Assembly (NCBI GenBank): GCA_938008165.1
Contig: CALLLP010000008.1
Location: forward strand, 62,001 to 126,000
DNA: 64,000 nt
Direction of reading: 5' to 3'
From: an uncultured Neomegalonema sp.
GTDB taxonomy: Bacteria > Pseudomonadota > Alphaproteobacteria > Rhodobacterales > Rhodobacteraceae
Part shown: positions 24,918 through 33,664 of the stretch, in pieces
Position numbering within the stretch: the stretch's first letter is position 1
How the letters are laid out: each line of letters opens with the position of its first letter
Made by a program: the position numbers and the translations under genes
The notes under the pieces: model-generated
Seen by the model: the letters and a program-made list of their open reading frames with translations, nothing else
What the model was told of the DNA's origin: nothing
Databases searched by the model: none

Positions 24918-25927
24918 CAGCGCCCCCCGCCCAAACGCCGCCATGCGCTGTCCAGCAATCCCGCCAGACCGCGCGGCAGATAGCCGAGCACCAGCACGAG
25001 GATCATGCCATAGAGGATCAGATCAAGCCCCGGACGCGGGCCGATCAGCGCGCCGATCGCCTCCTTCGCGACCTCGCCGATACTGTGCAGGAACGCGGCC
25101 CCCAGCAGTGGCCCGATCACCGTGCCCAGCCCGCCGATAATCGGCGCGACCAGCGCCTCGACCGATTTGGCGGGGCCATAGGCGATCTCCGGGTCCACGA
25201 ACAGGTATTTCTGCACATAATAGACCCCCGCCGCCGCCGCGATCATACCCGACAGGCAAATCGCCTTCATCTTGACGCGAAAGGCATCGACGCCCAGCGC
25301 CGCCGCCGCATCCTCGTTCTCGCGCACGGAGATGAGCTGCGCCCCGAACCGGCTGCGCTCCATCCGCCAGACGGCGATATAGGCGAGGATCAGCACCGTG
25401 AGGATCATGTAGTAATAGCCCGCATGGCGCAAAAACGGCTCGGCAAAGGTGAATTGCAAGGTCGTCCAGACCTCGCCGCTATCCTGATTGAGCGGCAAGC
25501 TGACACCGCGCCCTCCTTCGGTCACGCTGACGATGGACCGGGCAAGCACGCGAAACGCCTCGGCAAAGGCCAGCGTGATCAGGGCAAAATACGACCCGCG
25601 CAGGCCATATCGAAAACTCAGATACCCGATCATCGCCCCGACCCCCGCCCCCGACGCGATGGCAAAGGGCAGGGCGAGCCACGGGCTGAACCCAAAGCGG
25701 AATTGCAACAGCGCCTGCACATACGCTCCCGTGCCGAAAAAGACCGCATGGCCGAAGCTGTACTGCCCGCCATAGCCGCCGAGGATGTTCCACGCCTGAC
25801 CCAGCACAGCAACGAACAGCGTCAATTCGATGAATTCGAGCCACCGCCCGGATGAGATCAGAAAAGGCGCAGCAATGCCCAGCGCGGCAAGGACGACCCA
25901 GCCAGTGATGCGCAGCGTATCGCTCAT
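24917..25927 (-). CDS. livM: Branched-chain-type ABC transporter permease LivM
   Basis: The 336-residue permease has about 8-10 membrane segments and the family sequences 'LGQAWNILGGYGGQYSFGHA', 'GLRGSYFALITLAFAEAFRV' and 'IIGGLGTVIGPLLGAAFL'. The start at 25927 overlaps the livH stop (ATGA); the longer track ORF runs back into livH. It forms the channel with LivH. Confidence 0.92.
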   Translation of the reverse strand: MSDTLRITGWVVLAALGIAAPFLISSGRWLEFIELTLFVAVLGQAWNILGGYGGQYSFGHAVFFGTGAYVQALLQFRFGFSPWLALPFAIASGAGVGAMIGYLSFRYGLRGSYFALITLAFAEAFRVLARSIVSVTEGGRGVSLPLNQDSGEVWTTLQFTFAEPFLRHAGYYYMILTVLILAYIAVWRMERSRFGAQLISVRENEDAAAALGVDAFRVKMKAICLSGMIAAAAGVYYVQKYLFVDPEIAYGPAKSVEALVAPIIGGLGTVIGPLLGAAFLHSIGEVAKEAIGALIGPRPGLDLILYGMILVLVLGYLPRGLAGLLDSAWRRLGGGR

Positions 25928-26820
25928 CCCGATGCCTGCCCGAACAGGCCCGTGGGGCGAAACAACAGGACGAGGATGAAGATCGCCGAAATGGTGATCA
26001 ATCCGAGGCTCTCTCCCAGATACAGCCGCCCAAGTTGCTCCGTAATGCCGATCAGGAAGCCGCCGACCAGCGCGCCGACAAAGCTGCCCATCCCGCCCAG
26101 CACCACCACGGTAAAGGCGATCAGCACGAACAGATATCCGAATTGCGGCGACACCGCATAGGTCGGCGCGAGCAGGCAGGCCGCCACCGCCACACAGGCC
26201 GCCCCGATACCAAAGGTAACGCCATAGATATGCTCGACATCGATCCCGACCAATTCGGCCCCGCGACGCTCCTTCGCCACCGCCTGAATCGCGTGACCCA
26301 TATCCGTGCGGGTCATGAACAGCCACAGCGCCAGCGTCACCACCAGCGATCCGGCCAGCGCCGCGATCTCTGGCCAGACCGCGAAAGTCACGCCAAAATC
26401 GATCCCGTCGAAATCATAGGGCACCTGCACCTGACGCTCCGTCGCGCTGAAGGCAAAGAGCGCGCCGTTCTCGATCATGATCGCGATGCCCAGCGTGACG
26501 AGCAGGGTGATTTCATCGCGCCCGTGGCTGAACCGCCCGATCACGCCGCGTTGCAGCGCATAGCCAAAGACGAATCCGGCGGGCACGACGATCAACAGGG
26601 CCAGATACGGGTCGATGCCCAGCGCGCTCCACAGGAAGAACACAGCATACATCGCCAGCATCAACATCGCGCCATGGGCGAAATTGATGATGTGCAGCAC
26701 ACCGTAGATCAGCGTCAGGCCCAGCGCCACCAGCGCATAGACCGATCCGAGGAATACCCCCGAAATCGCCGAACCGAGCACGGTTTCCCACGAATAGGAT
26801 GGTAGGCCAAGGAAATCCAT
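25924..26820 (-). CDS. livH: Branched-chain-type ABC transporter permease LivH
   Basis: The 298-residue permease contains 'VYALVALGLTLIYGVLHIIN', 'FAHGAMLMLAMYAVF' and 'VLGGMGSFVGALVGGFLIG', typical of LivH. It is separated from the binding-protein gene by a 119-bp gap containing a strong hairpin, which would allow less permease than binding protein to be made. Confidence 0.92.
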   Translation of the reverse strand: MDFLGLPSYSWETVLGSAISGVFLGSVYALVALGLTLIYGVLHIINFAHGAMLMLAMYAVFFLWSALGIDPYLALLIVVPAGFVFGYALQRGVIGRFSHGRDEITLLVTLGIAIMIENGALFAFSATERQVQVPYDFDGIDFGVTFAVWPEIAALAGSLVVTLALWLFMTRTDMGHAIQAVAKERRGAELVGIDVEHIYGVTFGIGAACVAVAACLLAPTYAVSPQFGYLFVLIAFTVVVLGGMGSFVGALVGGFLIGITEQLGRLYLGESLGLITISAIFILVLLFRPTGLFGQASG

Positions 26821-26870
26821 GGATGCCTTTCAGGATCAGATCACGGGTTATAGACGCAAGGGGCAAGGCC

Positions 26871-26923
26871 CCCCGCCCCACCTGCCCCACCCCGGATACC
26901 GATGCGCGGCAGGCGGGGCGGGG
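26871..26923 (-). promoter_or_regulatory. Hairpin between livK and livH
   Basis: A strong stem pairs CCCGCCCC-A-CCTGCC with GGCAGG-C-GGGGCGGG, without a following T-run. It lies just after the livK stop and probably stabilises the livK transcript and attenuates read-through to the permease genes. Confidence 0.6.
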
Positions 26924-26939
26924 ATCAAACGGTGCCCGA

Positions 26940-28160
26940 TCAGCCGAACTTGGCCTTCGCTTGGGCATATTCGGCGGGCGCAATCACGTTGATATCCTCG
27001 CCCGATACCTGCGTTACCAACGGCACGGCGGCCATGTTCTGACCGTTCTCCATCTTCGTCGGACCATAGGGCATGAAATGCCCATCCCATTCAGAGACCG
27101 CCAGCGCGTCGATGATCGCTTTCCGGTCCGGCGAGGCGGCGCGCTCCATCCCGTCGGCGAGAAACTTCATCGCGGTATAGGCGAGGAAGACCTCGTAGGA
27201 ATAAGTCTTGCCATCCGCCTCCGTCTTGTCCTTGAGCGCCAGCGCGGCCTTGTTGGAGGGATCGAACCAGTGATTGCAATCCATCACGCCCTGCGCCGCA
27301 TCCTCGAATTCATTGACAAAGCGGTATTGCGACGATGCCCCGCCCAGCACCGAATAGATCACTTTCGGCGAGACCCGCTGCCGCTGTAGCGTGCGCAGGA
27401 ACAGGACGCCCTCGTTATAGTAATGCGACGGGATCACGACGTCGGGGTTCAGTTCCTTGATCTTCAGCGCGATATTGCGGAAATCCTTGTTCGGGGTCGG
27501 ATGGGGCAGGATTTCGAGCACCTCAAAGCCCGCCGGTTCCAGCCCGTCTTTCATCAGGCCCGCCATATACGACCCGAAGGGCGTGGTGTTTTCATGCACA
27601 ATGACGCATGTTTTTGCCGGATTGCCCGCCGCTTCGTTCAGATCGATCAGCGATTGGATGCCGGTCTTGGTGATGACGCCAAAGCCGGGACCGAAGCGGA
27701 ATGTGTTGTCCAGATCGCGCCCGACGATCTTGTCGTTCACGCCGACATCGACGATGTGGGGAATACCGTATTTCGCCGCCGCCTGCGTAGTCGCAAGGCT
27801 GATGCCGGAAGAATAGGCCCCGACGATGGCGGAGACGCCCTCGGATTCGAATTTCTCGACCTCGCTCGCGCCGATTTCGGCCTTCGATTGCGCGTCTCCG
27901 AGAACCGCCTCGATCATCGCCCCGTCCAGCGCTTTGATCCCGCCAGAAGCGTTGATCTCCTCGATCGCGGCCTGAGCGCCATAGCGGCATTGCGTGCCTG
28001 AAAATTGCAAAAAGCCGGTCACGGGATGGACCACCCCGACCTTGACCGTCTTCCCCGCCGCATGCAGGATTCCGGGGGCGGCGAGCATACCCGTTGCAGC
28101 GGCTCCCCCGGCGAGAACGGAGCGGCGGGTCGTGCTGGTCCCGAAAAGTCGATATGTCAT
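26940..28160 (-). CDS. Branched-chain-type ABC transporter substrate-binding protein (LivK-like)
   Basis: The 406-residue periplasmic protein begins with a twin-arginine-like signal 'TTRRSVLAGGAAATGMLAAP'. The mature part has the type I binding fold: 'VKVGVVHPVTGFLQFSGTQC', 'GVSAIVGAYSSGISLATTQA' and 'LNPDVVIPSHYYNEGVLFLR'. Binding proteins of this class serve amino acids but also amides, urea and aromatic or cyclic acids. The gene leads the 12-gene catabolic operon, so its ligand should be the pathway substrate. A purine-rich ribosome site (ggggagagag) precedes the ATG. Confidence 0.9.
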   Translation of the reverse strand: MTYRLFGTSTTRRSVLAGGAAATGMLAAPGILHAAGKTVKVGVVHPVTGFLQFSGTQCRYGAQAAIEEINASGGIKALDGAMIEAVLGDAQSKAEIGASEVEKFESEGVSAIVGAYSSGISLATTQAAAKYGIPHIVDVGVNDKIVGRDLDNTFRFGPGFGVITKTGIQSLIDLNEAAGNPAKTCVIVHENTTPFGSYMAGLMKDGLEPAGFEVLEILPHPTPNKDFRNIALKIKELNPDVVIPSHYYNEGVLFLRTLQRQRVSPKVIYSVLGGASSQYRFVNEFEDAAQGVMDCNHWFDPSNKAALALKDKTEADGKTYSYEVFLAYTAMKFLADGMERAASPDRKAIIDALAVSEWDGHFMPYGPTKMENGQNMAAVPLVTQVSGEDINVIAPAEYAQAKAKFG

Positions 28161-28234
28161 GGATCTCTCTCCCCTAGTCTATGTCGGCGTCTTTCGATCG
28201 GATGCCGAAACGCACCCCCCGTTTGCCTTGCCCC

Positions 28235-28247
28235 TATACTTTTAGTA
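28235..28247 (+). promoter_or_regulatory. Candidate -10 box and palindromic operator in the divergent intergenic region
   Basis: TATACT (28235-28240) would be a good -10 for the tautomerase-fusion gene and overlaps the perfect 11-bp palindrome TACT-TTT-AGTA (28237-28247). No matching -35 is clear. No regulator gene lies nearby. Confidence 0.35.
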
Positions 28248-28289
28248 CGAATTCCTGCGCTGTCGCCCAGAATATACCGAGGACACCTT

Positions 28290-28850
28290 ATGCCCGTCAT
28301 CGCGGTGACATTGATCGAAGGATATCCCGCCGATGTGCGGCAACGCCTGTGCGAGCGGTTGACCGATGCGGCGATGGCCGTGATCGCGGCCCCGGCGGAG
28401 GGCGTAACCGTCTTCATCAACGAGGTCGCCCCCGCCAGCTACATGCGCGGGCGCACGGCAAAAACCCCCGGCGCAGCCCCGCGCCCGCCCGCCGACATAT
28501 GCCTCGATTTTCTGGATCGCATCGGCGCACGGGATATGGAGGCGGCGCAGGCGATGGTGTCGGACGGGTTCACGATGACCTTCCCCGGCGGAGCGCGCTT
28601 TACCCGGCTCGAAGACCTCGCCGATTGGGCAGCGGGACGCTATCGCCACATCGAGAAAACCATCCTTCGGGTCGAGGAATGCCCGCTTGGCGCGACGGTC
28701 AGCGTCTATGTCTCAGGCACCCTCAGCGGGATGTGGCCAGATGGCGCGCCCTTCTCAGGCATCCGCTTCCTCGACAGGTTCGACGTCGCCGCAGGACAGA
28801 TCACGCAGCAGGATGTCTGGAACGACCTGACGCCCCCTCAAACAACCTGA
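28290..28850 (+). CDS. Fusion of a 4-oxalocrotonate tautomerase-like domain with a SnoaL-like domain
   Basis: The 186-residue protein begins 'MPVIAVTLIEGYPADVRQRL', the pattern of 4-oxalocrotonate tautomerase enzymes in which Pro2 becomes the catalytic N-terminal residue. The first domain ends near residue 60. Residues about 70-180 ('CLDFLDRIGARDMEAAQAMV', 'FPGGARFTRLEDLADWAAGR', 'FSGIRFLDRFDVAAGQITQQ') look like a SnoaL/NTF2-type cone fold. Tautomerases of this kind isomerise or hydrate small unsaturated oxo-acids. It is divergent from the catabolic operon across 129 bp, suggesting a linked role, but the order of reactions is unknown. It is also only 100 bp from matB on the other side. Confidence 0.75.
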   Translation: MPVIAVTLIEGYPADVRQRLCERLTDAAMAVIAAPAEGVTVFINEVAPASYMRGRTAKTPGAAPRPPADICLDFLDRIGARDMEAAQAMVSDGFTMTFPGGARFTRLEDLADWAAGRYRHIEKTILRVEECPLGATVSVYVSGTLSGMWPDGAPFSGIRFLDRFDVAAGQITQQDVWNDLTPPQTT

Positions 28851-28949
28851 ATATAATGGCAAAGGCGGCATGGTGCCCCGACTTCCAAGCGCGGGCAACG
28901 CACCCATTACCCTCAGGATCGCCAGAGAGCTTTTTCGAGCCGCCTACGC

Positions 28950-30461
28950 CTAGCCCGTAAACACATCTGCATAGCGCTCACGCAGGATATTTTTCTGCAC
29001 TTTGCCCATCGTATTGCGGGGCAAACTATCGAGGACGATCAGCTTTTTCGGTTGCTTGAACCGCGCCAGCGACTCGCCAAGACGGGCCGCGATGGCATCA
29101 AGATCGGGGGTTTCGCCCGCTGCGGGCACCACCACCCCCAGCACCGTCTCGCCGAAATCGGGATGCGGCACGCCCACAACCGCGCTTTCCAGCACGCCGG
29201 GGGCATCGTCCAACAATAATTCGATTTCCTTGGGATAGATGTTGTAGCCGCCAGAGATAATCAGATCCTTGTTACGCCCCACAATATGGACATAGCCATC
29301 CTGATCGATCCGCCCCAGATCGCCGGTGATGAAAAAGCCGTCCGCGCGCAGCTCCTCCGCCGTTTTTTCGGGCATCTGCCAATAGCCCTTGAAGACATTC
29401 GGGCCGCGCACCTCGATCTGACCGACCGCACCTTGGGTCAGCGTTTCGCCGGTGACCGGATCGGTGATCTTCAGCTCCACACCCGGCAGGGCGAACCCCA
29501 CCGCACCGGGTCGGCGCTCGCCGTCATAGGGGTTGGAGGTGTTCATATTCGTTTCGGTCATGCCATAGCGTTCGAGGATGCGGTGCCCCGTGCGCGCCTC
29601 GAACCGCGTATGCGTCTCGGCCAGCAGGGGCGCGGACCCTGAAATGAACAGACGCATATGACGCGCGATATCGCCGGTGAACCGCGCATCGTCCAGCAGC
29701 CGGGTATAGAAGGTCGGCACCCCCATCATCGTCGTCGCGCGGGGCATGACCGCCAGCGCCGTATCGAGATCGAATTTGGGCAAAAAGATCATCGATCCAC
29801 CCGTGGCCAGCGTGACATTCGTGGCGACGAACAATCCATGCGTATGAAAGATCGGCAAGGCGTGGAGCAATACATCCGCATCCGTAAACCGCCAATACTC
29901 GACCAGCGTTTCGGCGTTGGAGAGCAGGTTGCCTTGAGTCAGCATCGCTCCTTTCGAGCGGCCCGTCGTGCCCGATGTATACAGGAACGCGGCCAGATCA
30001 TCCGCCCCGCGCGGCGCGGTCGGGAACACCCCGTCCATCGCCCCTGCGCGATCCGTCAGCGAGCCACCCCCCGCCGCATCCAGCGTGTGCAGCCCCACGC
30101 CCAGCCGCGCGGCAAGGGGCGCAAGCCCTTCCTTGCCCGCCGGATCGCATACGACCATTCGCGCGCCGCTATCCTCGATGAAATAGCTCAGCTCACCGAT
30201 CGTATAGGCAGTGTTGAGCGGCAGGAACACGAGGCCCGCCTGCGCACAGGCGGCATAGAGGGCCAGCGCCTGTGGCGATTTCTCGACCTGCACCGCCACC
30301 CGATCGCCGGGCACAAGGCCCTCCGCCGTCAGCGCATGGGCAAATTGCGCGGCCATCCCCAGAAAGCCCGCATAGCCGAGGCTCGACCCATCCGCAAAAT
30401 GCAGGAATGGGGCATCACTGCCCGCATGACGCCCGAAAAGATGATCGTAAAGCGGGTTCAT
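28950..30461 (-). CDS. matB: Malonyl-CoA synthetase MatB
   Basis: The 503-residue acyl-CoA synthetase activates malonate (and often methylmalonate) with ATP and CoA. The ATP-binding motif is 'AFLYTSGTTGRSKGAMLTQG', followed by 'ERYGMTETNMNTSNPYDGER' and 'NVFKGYWQMPEKTAEELRAD'. The C-terminal lysine motif is 'LPRNTMGKVQKNILRERYAD'. The 'RYGMTETNMNTSNPYDG' stretch is shared with well-studied MatB proteins. The ATG overlaps the dctM stop by 4 nt; the 847-residue track ORF is an upstream artefact. No malonyl-CoA decarboxylase (MatA) gene accompanies it here. Confidence 0.92.
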   Translation of the reverse strand: MNPLYDHLFGRHAGSDAPFLHFADGSSLGYAGFLGMAAQFAHALTAEGLVPGDRVAVQVEKSPQALALYAACAQAGLVFLPLNTAYTIGELSYFIEDSGARMVVCDPAGKEGLAPLAARLGVGLHTLDAAGGGSLTDRAGAMDGVFPTAPRGADDLAAFLYTSGTTGRSKGAMLTQGNLLSNAETLVEYWRFTDADVLLHALPIFHTHGLFVATNVTLATGGSMIFLPKFDLDTALAVMPRATTMMGVPTFYTRLLDDARFTGDIARHMRLFISGSAPLLAETHTRFEARTGHRILERYGMTETNMNTSNPYDGERRPGAVGFALPGVELKITDPVTGETLTQGAVGQIEVRGPNVFKGYWQMPEKTAEELRADGFFITGDLGRIDQDGYVHIVGRNKDLIISGGYNIYPKEIELLLDDAPGVLESAVVGVPHPDFGETVLGVVVPAAGETPDLDAIAARLGESLARFKQPKKLIVLDSLPRNTMGKVQKNILRERYADVFTG

Positions 30462-31759
30462 ACCGCCCCTCCCATGACCGCATTCGGCAACCATGTCGCA
30501 ATGCCGGGAAACACGCAAAGCAGCAGGATCGCAATAACCATGCAGGCCACATAGGGCAATGACCCCATCAGGATCGTCTTGAGCGAAATATCCGGCGCGA
30601 TGCCGTTGATGACATAGAGGTTCAGACCCACGGGCGGCGAGATCAAGCCGATCTCCATATTGATCGTCAGGATCACCGCAAACCAGATCGGATCGAACCC
30701 CGCCGCCGTGATGATCGGCAACAGGATCGGCGCCGCCATCAGGATCACCGCCACCGGCGGCAAGAAGAACCCGGCAATCAGCAAAAACACATTCACCGCC
30801 GCCATCAGCACCCAGCGCGAGACATCCAGCGTGCCGATCCACTCGGCGATGGATTGGGTGATGAACAGGGACGACAGCATGTAGGAGAACACGCCCGCAG
30901 CGGCAATGATGAACAGGATCATCACCGATTCCCGCGTCGAATCCCGCAGCACGACCCACAGGTCGCGCGGATTCCACAGCCGATAGATCACCATCGCGAT
31001 GACGAGGCACATCAGCGCGCCGACGGCGGCGGTCTCGGATGGCGTGGCAATACCACCATACATGGCATAGAGCACGCCGATAATGATGACGATAAACGGC
31101 AGAACCCGTGGCAGGATTTCGAATTTTTCCTTCCACGTATAACTGCCCGCGCCCAATACCGCCGCATTGCCCGAACGCCATGTCGAATAGAGCGACCAGG
31201 CCATGAACAGGCTGACCAGCAGCAATCCGGGAAAGACCCCCGCAAGGAACAATCGCCCGATCGAGGTTTCCGTCGCGATGCCATAGACGATCATGGTCAC
31301 CGAGGGCGGGATAAGAATGCCCAGTGTGCCCCCCGCCGCAACCGAGTCGGGATAGCCGCGCTTGCGCATCTCCGGAATGCCCATCTTGCCGATGGCGGCA
31401 CAGGTGGCCGGAGACGACCCCGACATCGCGGAAAACAGCGCGCAGGCCCCCAGATTCGAGATGACCAGCCCGCCCGGCACGCGGGTCAGCCACCGCTCCA
31501 GCGCTTCGTAAAGATCGGCCCCCGCGCGGGTCGACGCGATGGACGCCCCCATGATGATAAACATCGGAATCGACAGCAACGCGAAGTTGTCAAGCTTGCC
31601 GAACAGGATTTCGGGCATCAGCTCCAGCGAGCGCGGGCCATCGAAAACGAGCAGGAAACCGGCGGAAACGATCAGCAGGCCAAGGGCGACCGACACGCCC
31701 GAAAACAGGACAAGGATCGTGACGAGCGCGACAAGCGCGCCGAGAAGGAGCGGGTCCAT
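30458..31759 (-). CDS. dctM: TRAP transporter large membrane subunit (DctM type)
   Basis: The 433-residue protein with about 12 membrane segments is the ion-coupled channel subunit of a TRAP importer. Family blocks are 'VALGLLIVSAGFLLVFDGPR', 'GASIASTRAGADLYEALERW', 'SGSSPATCAAIGKMGIPEMR' and 'GTLGILIPPSVTMIVYGIAT'. It directly follows dctQ and precedes matB, so malonate or a related dicarboxylate is the likely substrate. Confidence 0.93.
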   Translation of the reverse strand: MDPLLLGALVALVTILVLFSGVSVALGLLIVSAGFLLVFDGPRSLELMPEILFGKLDNFALLSIPMFIIMGASIASTRAGADLYEALERWLTRVPGGLVISNLGACALFSAMSGSSPATCAAIGKMGIPEMRKRGYPDSVAAGGTLGILIPPSVTMIVYGIATETSIGRLFLAGVFPGLLLVSLFMAWSLYSTWRSGNAAVLGAGSYTWKEKFEILPRVLPFIVIIIGVLYAMYGGIATPSETAAVGALMCLVIAMVIYRLWNPRDLWVVLRDSTRESVMILFIIAAAGVFSYMLSSLFITQSIAEWIGTLDVSRWVLMAAVNVFLLIAGFFLPPVAVILMAAPILLPIITAAGFDPIWFAVILTINMEIGLISPPVGLNLYVINGIAPDISLKTILMGSLPYVACMVIAILLLCVFPGIATWLPNAVMGGAV

Positions 31760-32308
31760 TTACGTATCCTGCAATCCGAAGGGAGGGTCCACATCCGTCC
31801 ACATCGCGATAAAATCCGCGATCAATTGCAGCAACAGCAATCCAAAACCGATGGGCAGCGAGAGATAGGGAATCCAGAGCGGCGGTCCCCAGACCGTATC
31901 CGACCGCCAGCCGCGCTCCCATGCGAAATGCCAGTAATCATAGCCGTAATACAGCATGATCGCGACGATCACGATCGACAGGCTCAGCGTGATCGTGGCC
32001 AGCACCTTACGCGCCTTCATCGGCAGGGCGAGGGGGATCAGATCGACATTCACATGGCCGCGCAACCGCTGCACATAGGGCAATCCGATCAGCGTGGCGG
32101 CAATGACGAGGTAAATGACCGCTTCGGTCTGCCATACGGTCGAGCCGTTGAGAACAAAGCGGACATAGATCATCTGGCAGGTAATCCCCACCGCCGACAC
32201 GATCATCGTCGCCGACACCCAACCCGCCACCGTGGAGATGGCGGCCACCGCCCGCAGAAAGGGATTGCCGCCAGTCTGTGCGACCACTGCGTTGCTTTCA
32301 ATCGCCAT
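31760..32308 (-). CDS. dctQ: TRAP transporter small membrane subunit (DctQ type)
   Basis: The 182-residue protein has four predicted membrane helices ('STVAGWVSATMIVSAVGITC', 'AVIYLVIAATLIGLPYVQ', 'ITLSLSIVIVAIMLYYGYDY', 'IPYLSLPIGFGLLLLQLIAD') and the 'RGHVNVDLIPLALP' motif of DctQ proteins. It abuts dctM with no gap and is separated from dctP by 256 bp containing a palindromic hairpin. Confidence 0.9.
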   Translation of the reverse strand: MAIESNAVVAQTGGNPFLRAVAAISTVAGWVSATMIVSAVGITCQMIYVRFVLNGSTVWQTEAVIYLVIAATLIGLPYVQRLRGHVNVDLIPLALPMKARKVLATITLSLSIVIVAIMLYYGYDYWHFAWERGWRSDTVWGPPLWIPYLSLPIGFGLLLLQLIADFIAMWTDVDPPFGLQDT

Positions 32309-32422
32309 GGGGACTCCGGTCGTTGGGGGGGATCAAAGGGAGGATGTCAAAAGGATGGGCCTGCCCCGAACACTACGATGTTCTCCCGGAAACCCATTGC
32401 CCGTTCATGTCGGCACCAAACC

Positions 32423-32454
32423 CCGTCACACCCGGCTTGCGCGGGGTATGACGG
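32423..32454 (-). promoter_or_regulatory. Palindromic hairpin between dctP and dctQ
   Basis: CCGTCA-x-ACCC pairs with GGGT-x-TGACGG across a 10-nt loop. It sits after the binding-protein gene and before the membrane genes, and may be a dispersed extragenic palindrome or an mRNA-stabilising element. Confidence 0.5.
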
Positions 32455-32564
32455 TGCTTTTGTCGACAGTCTGTTCACCAGAACCGACAATCGCGATGGG
32501 CCTGAAACGAGGGGGGCGACTCCAGTGTGGCACGCATCCGGGGCAGGCACAGAACGGCGTCAGA

Positions 32565-33554
32565 TCACTCGACGGACAGCGCCATGTCGAGCAGTTCCTG
32601 ACCGCCCTCGACCTCGTTCACGAATTTCTTCAACGAGGTTTCCTTGGCGACCGTCAGCCATGCTTCGAAATCTTCCGGGGTCATCTTGGCGATCTCGACC
32701 CCGGCTTCCTCGAAGACGGTGACCGAGGCGGCGTCCTGTTTCTTGGCTTCGGCCAGATAATAGGCTTCGGCCTTCTCGGCACCGGCCAGAAGGGCGGCCT
32801 GTTGTTTTTCGTTCAGGCCCTCGAAGGTCGATTTGTTCATCATCAGAGGCTGATACATGAACCACAACGCCACATCGCCCGCCGGGGTATAGCACGCGAC
32901 CTGCTCGTAAATGCGATACGAGACGAAGGAGGATGACGAAGTATTCGCGGCATCCAGAACGCCTGTCTGCATGGCATTGTAGATTTCCGACGACGCCATC
33001 GAGGCAATCGAGGCACCGGCGCCCGCCAGCATCTGCTCAAAGGCCTTTCCGGCGGCGCGGGATTGGAGACCCTTCACGTCATCGGGCTTCGTGATGCATT
33101 TTTCCTTACCCACGAATCCACCCGCAAGATAGCCGTGTACCAGCACCATCACATCATCGGCGGCCATCTTCTCTTCCAGCGCCGCCATGAAATCGCTTTC
33201 GTTCAGGCGGGCCGCATGGTCATGGTTCTTCACGAGGCCGGGCATCAGCGTCAGGTTATAGGCAGGTTGCTGACCCCCCGCATAGGCCAGCGGAAAGACC
33301 GTCATATCGAGCTGACCGCGCGACAACGGCTTATATTGCTCCCGCGGCTTGAACAGGGATTTCGATGGGAAAATCTTGATCTCAAGATCCACATCGGCGG
33401 CGGCGACCTCTTCGGCGACGATCTCGGCGACCTTGTGGCGCACATCGCTGGTCGACCATTGATGCGAGAGGCGCAATTCCTCCGCCCCTGCCATCGATGT
33501 CGTGGCAAGCAACGCAGCGGCGGCGGCAAGGCCAGTAAAACGAGACGATTTCAT
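32565..33554 (-). CDS. dctP: TRAP transporter solute-binding protein (DctP type)
   Basis: The 329-residue periplasmic protein has a cleavable signal ('LAAAAALLATTSMAGA') and the DctP fold: 'ELRLSHQWSTSDVRHKVAEI', 'IKIFPSKSLFKPREQYKPLS', 'GLQSRAAGKAFEQMLAGAGA' and 'GVLDAANTSSSSFVSYRIYE'. The Arg in 'GLQSRAAGK' normally salt-bridges the carboxylate of the ligand. With dctQ, dctM and matB it forms a set resembling the malonate (mat) loci of rhizobia. Confidence 0.92.
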   Translation of the reverse strand: MKSSRFTGLAAAAALLATTSMAGAEELRLSHQWSTSDVRHKVAEIVAEEVAAADVDLEIKIFPSKSLFKPREQYKPLSRGQLDMTVFPLAYAGGQQPAYNLTLMPGLVKNHDHAARLNESDFMAALEEKMAADDVMVLVHGYLAGGFVGKEKCITKPDDVKGLQSRAAGKAFEQMLAGAGASIASMASSEIYNAMQTGVLDAANTSSSSFVSYRIYEQVACYTPAGDVALWFMYQPLMMNKSTFEGLNEKQQAALLAGAEKAEAYYLAEAKKQDAASVTVFEEAGVEIAKMTPEDFEAWLTVAKETSLKKFVNEVEGGQELLDMALSVE

Positions 33555-33664
33555 GGAAATTTCCTCCGATTGTTTTATCCGATTCTCGATCGGTTACCGT
33601 ACTGGTTCCATATTTCGGGCAAGCGATCAATGATCGCGCCCAAGGCCGGATACCCGCGCCTCGC

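Noticed and set aside
28950-31493. 847-residue fusion-like ORF ahead of matB
   Set aside because: The N-terminal 340 residues are the wrong frame of dctM. A normal matB start overlaps the dctM stop.
30854-32722. 622-residue plus-strand ORF
   Set aside because: It lies opposite dctM and dctQ. The translation is rich in Arg, Asp, Gln and His with no recognisable domain.
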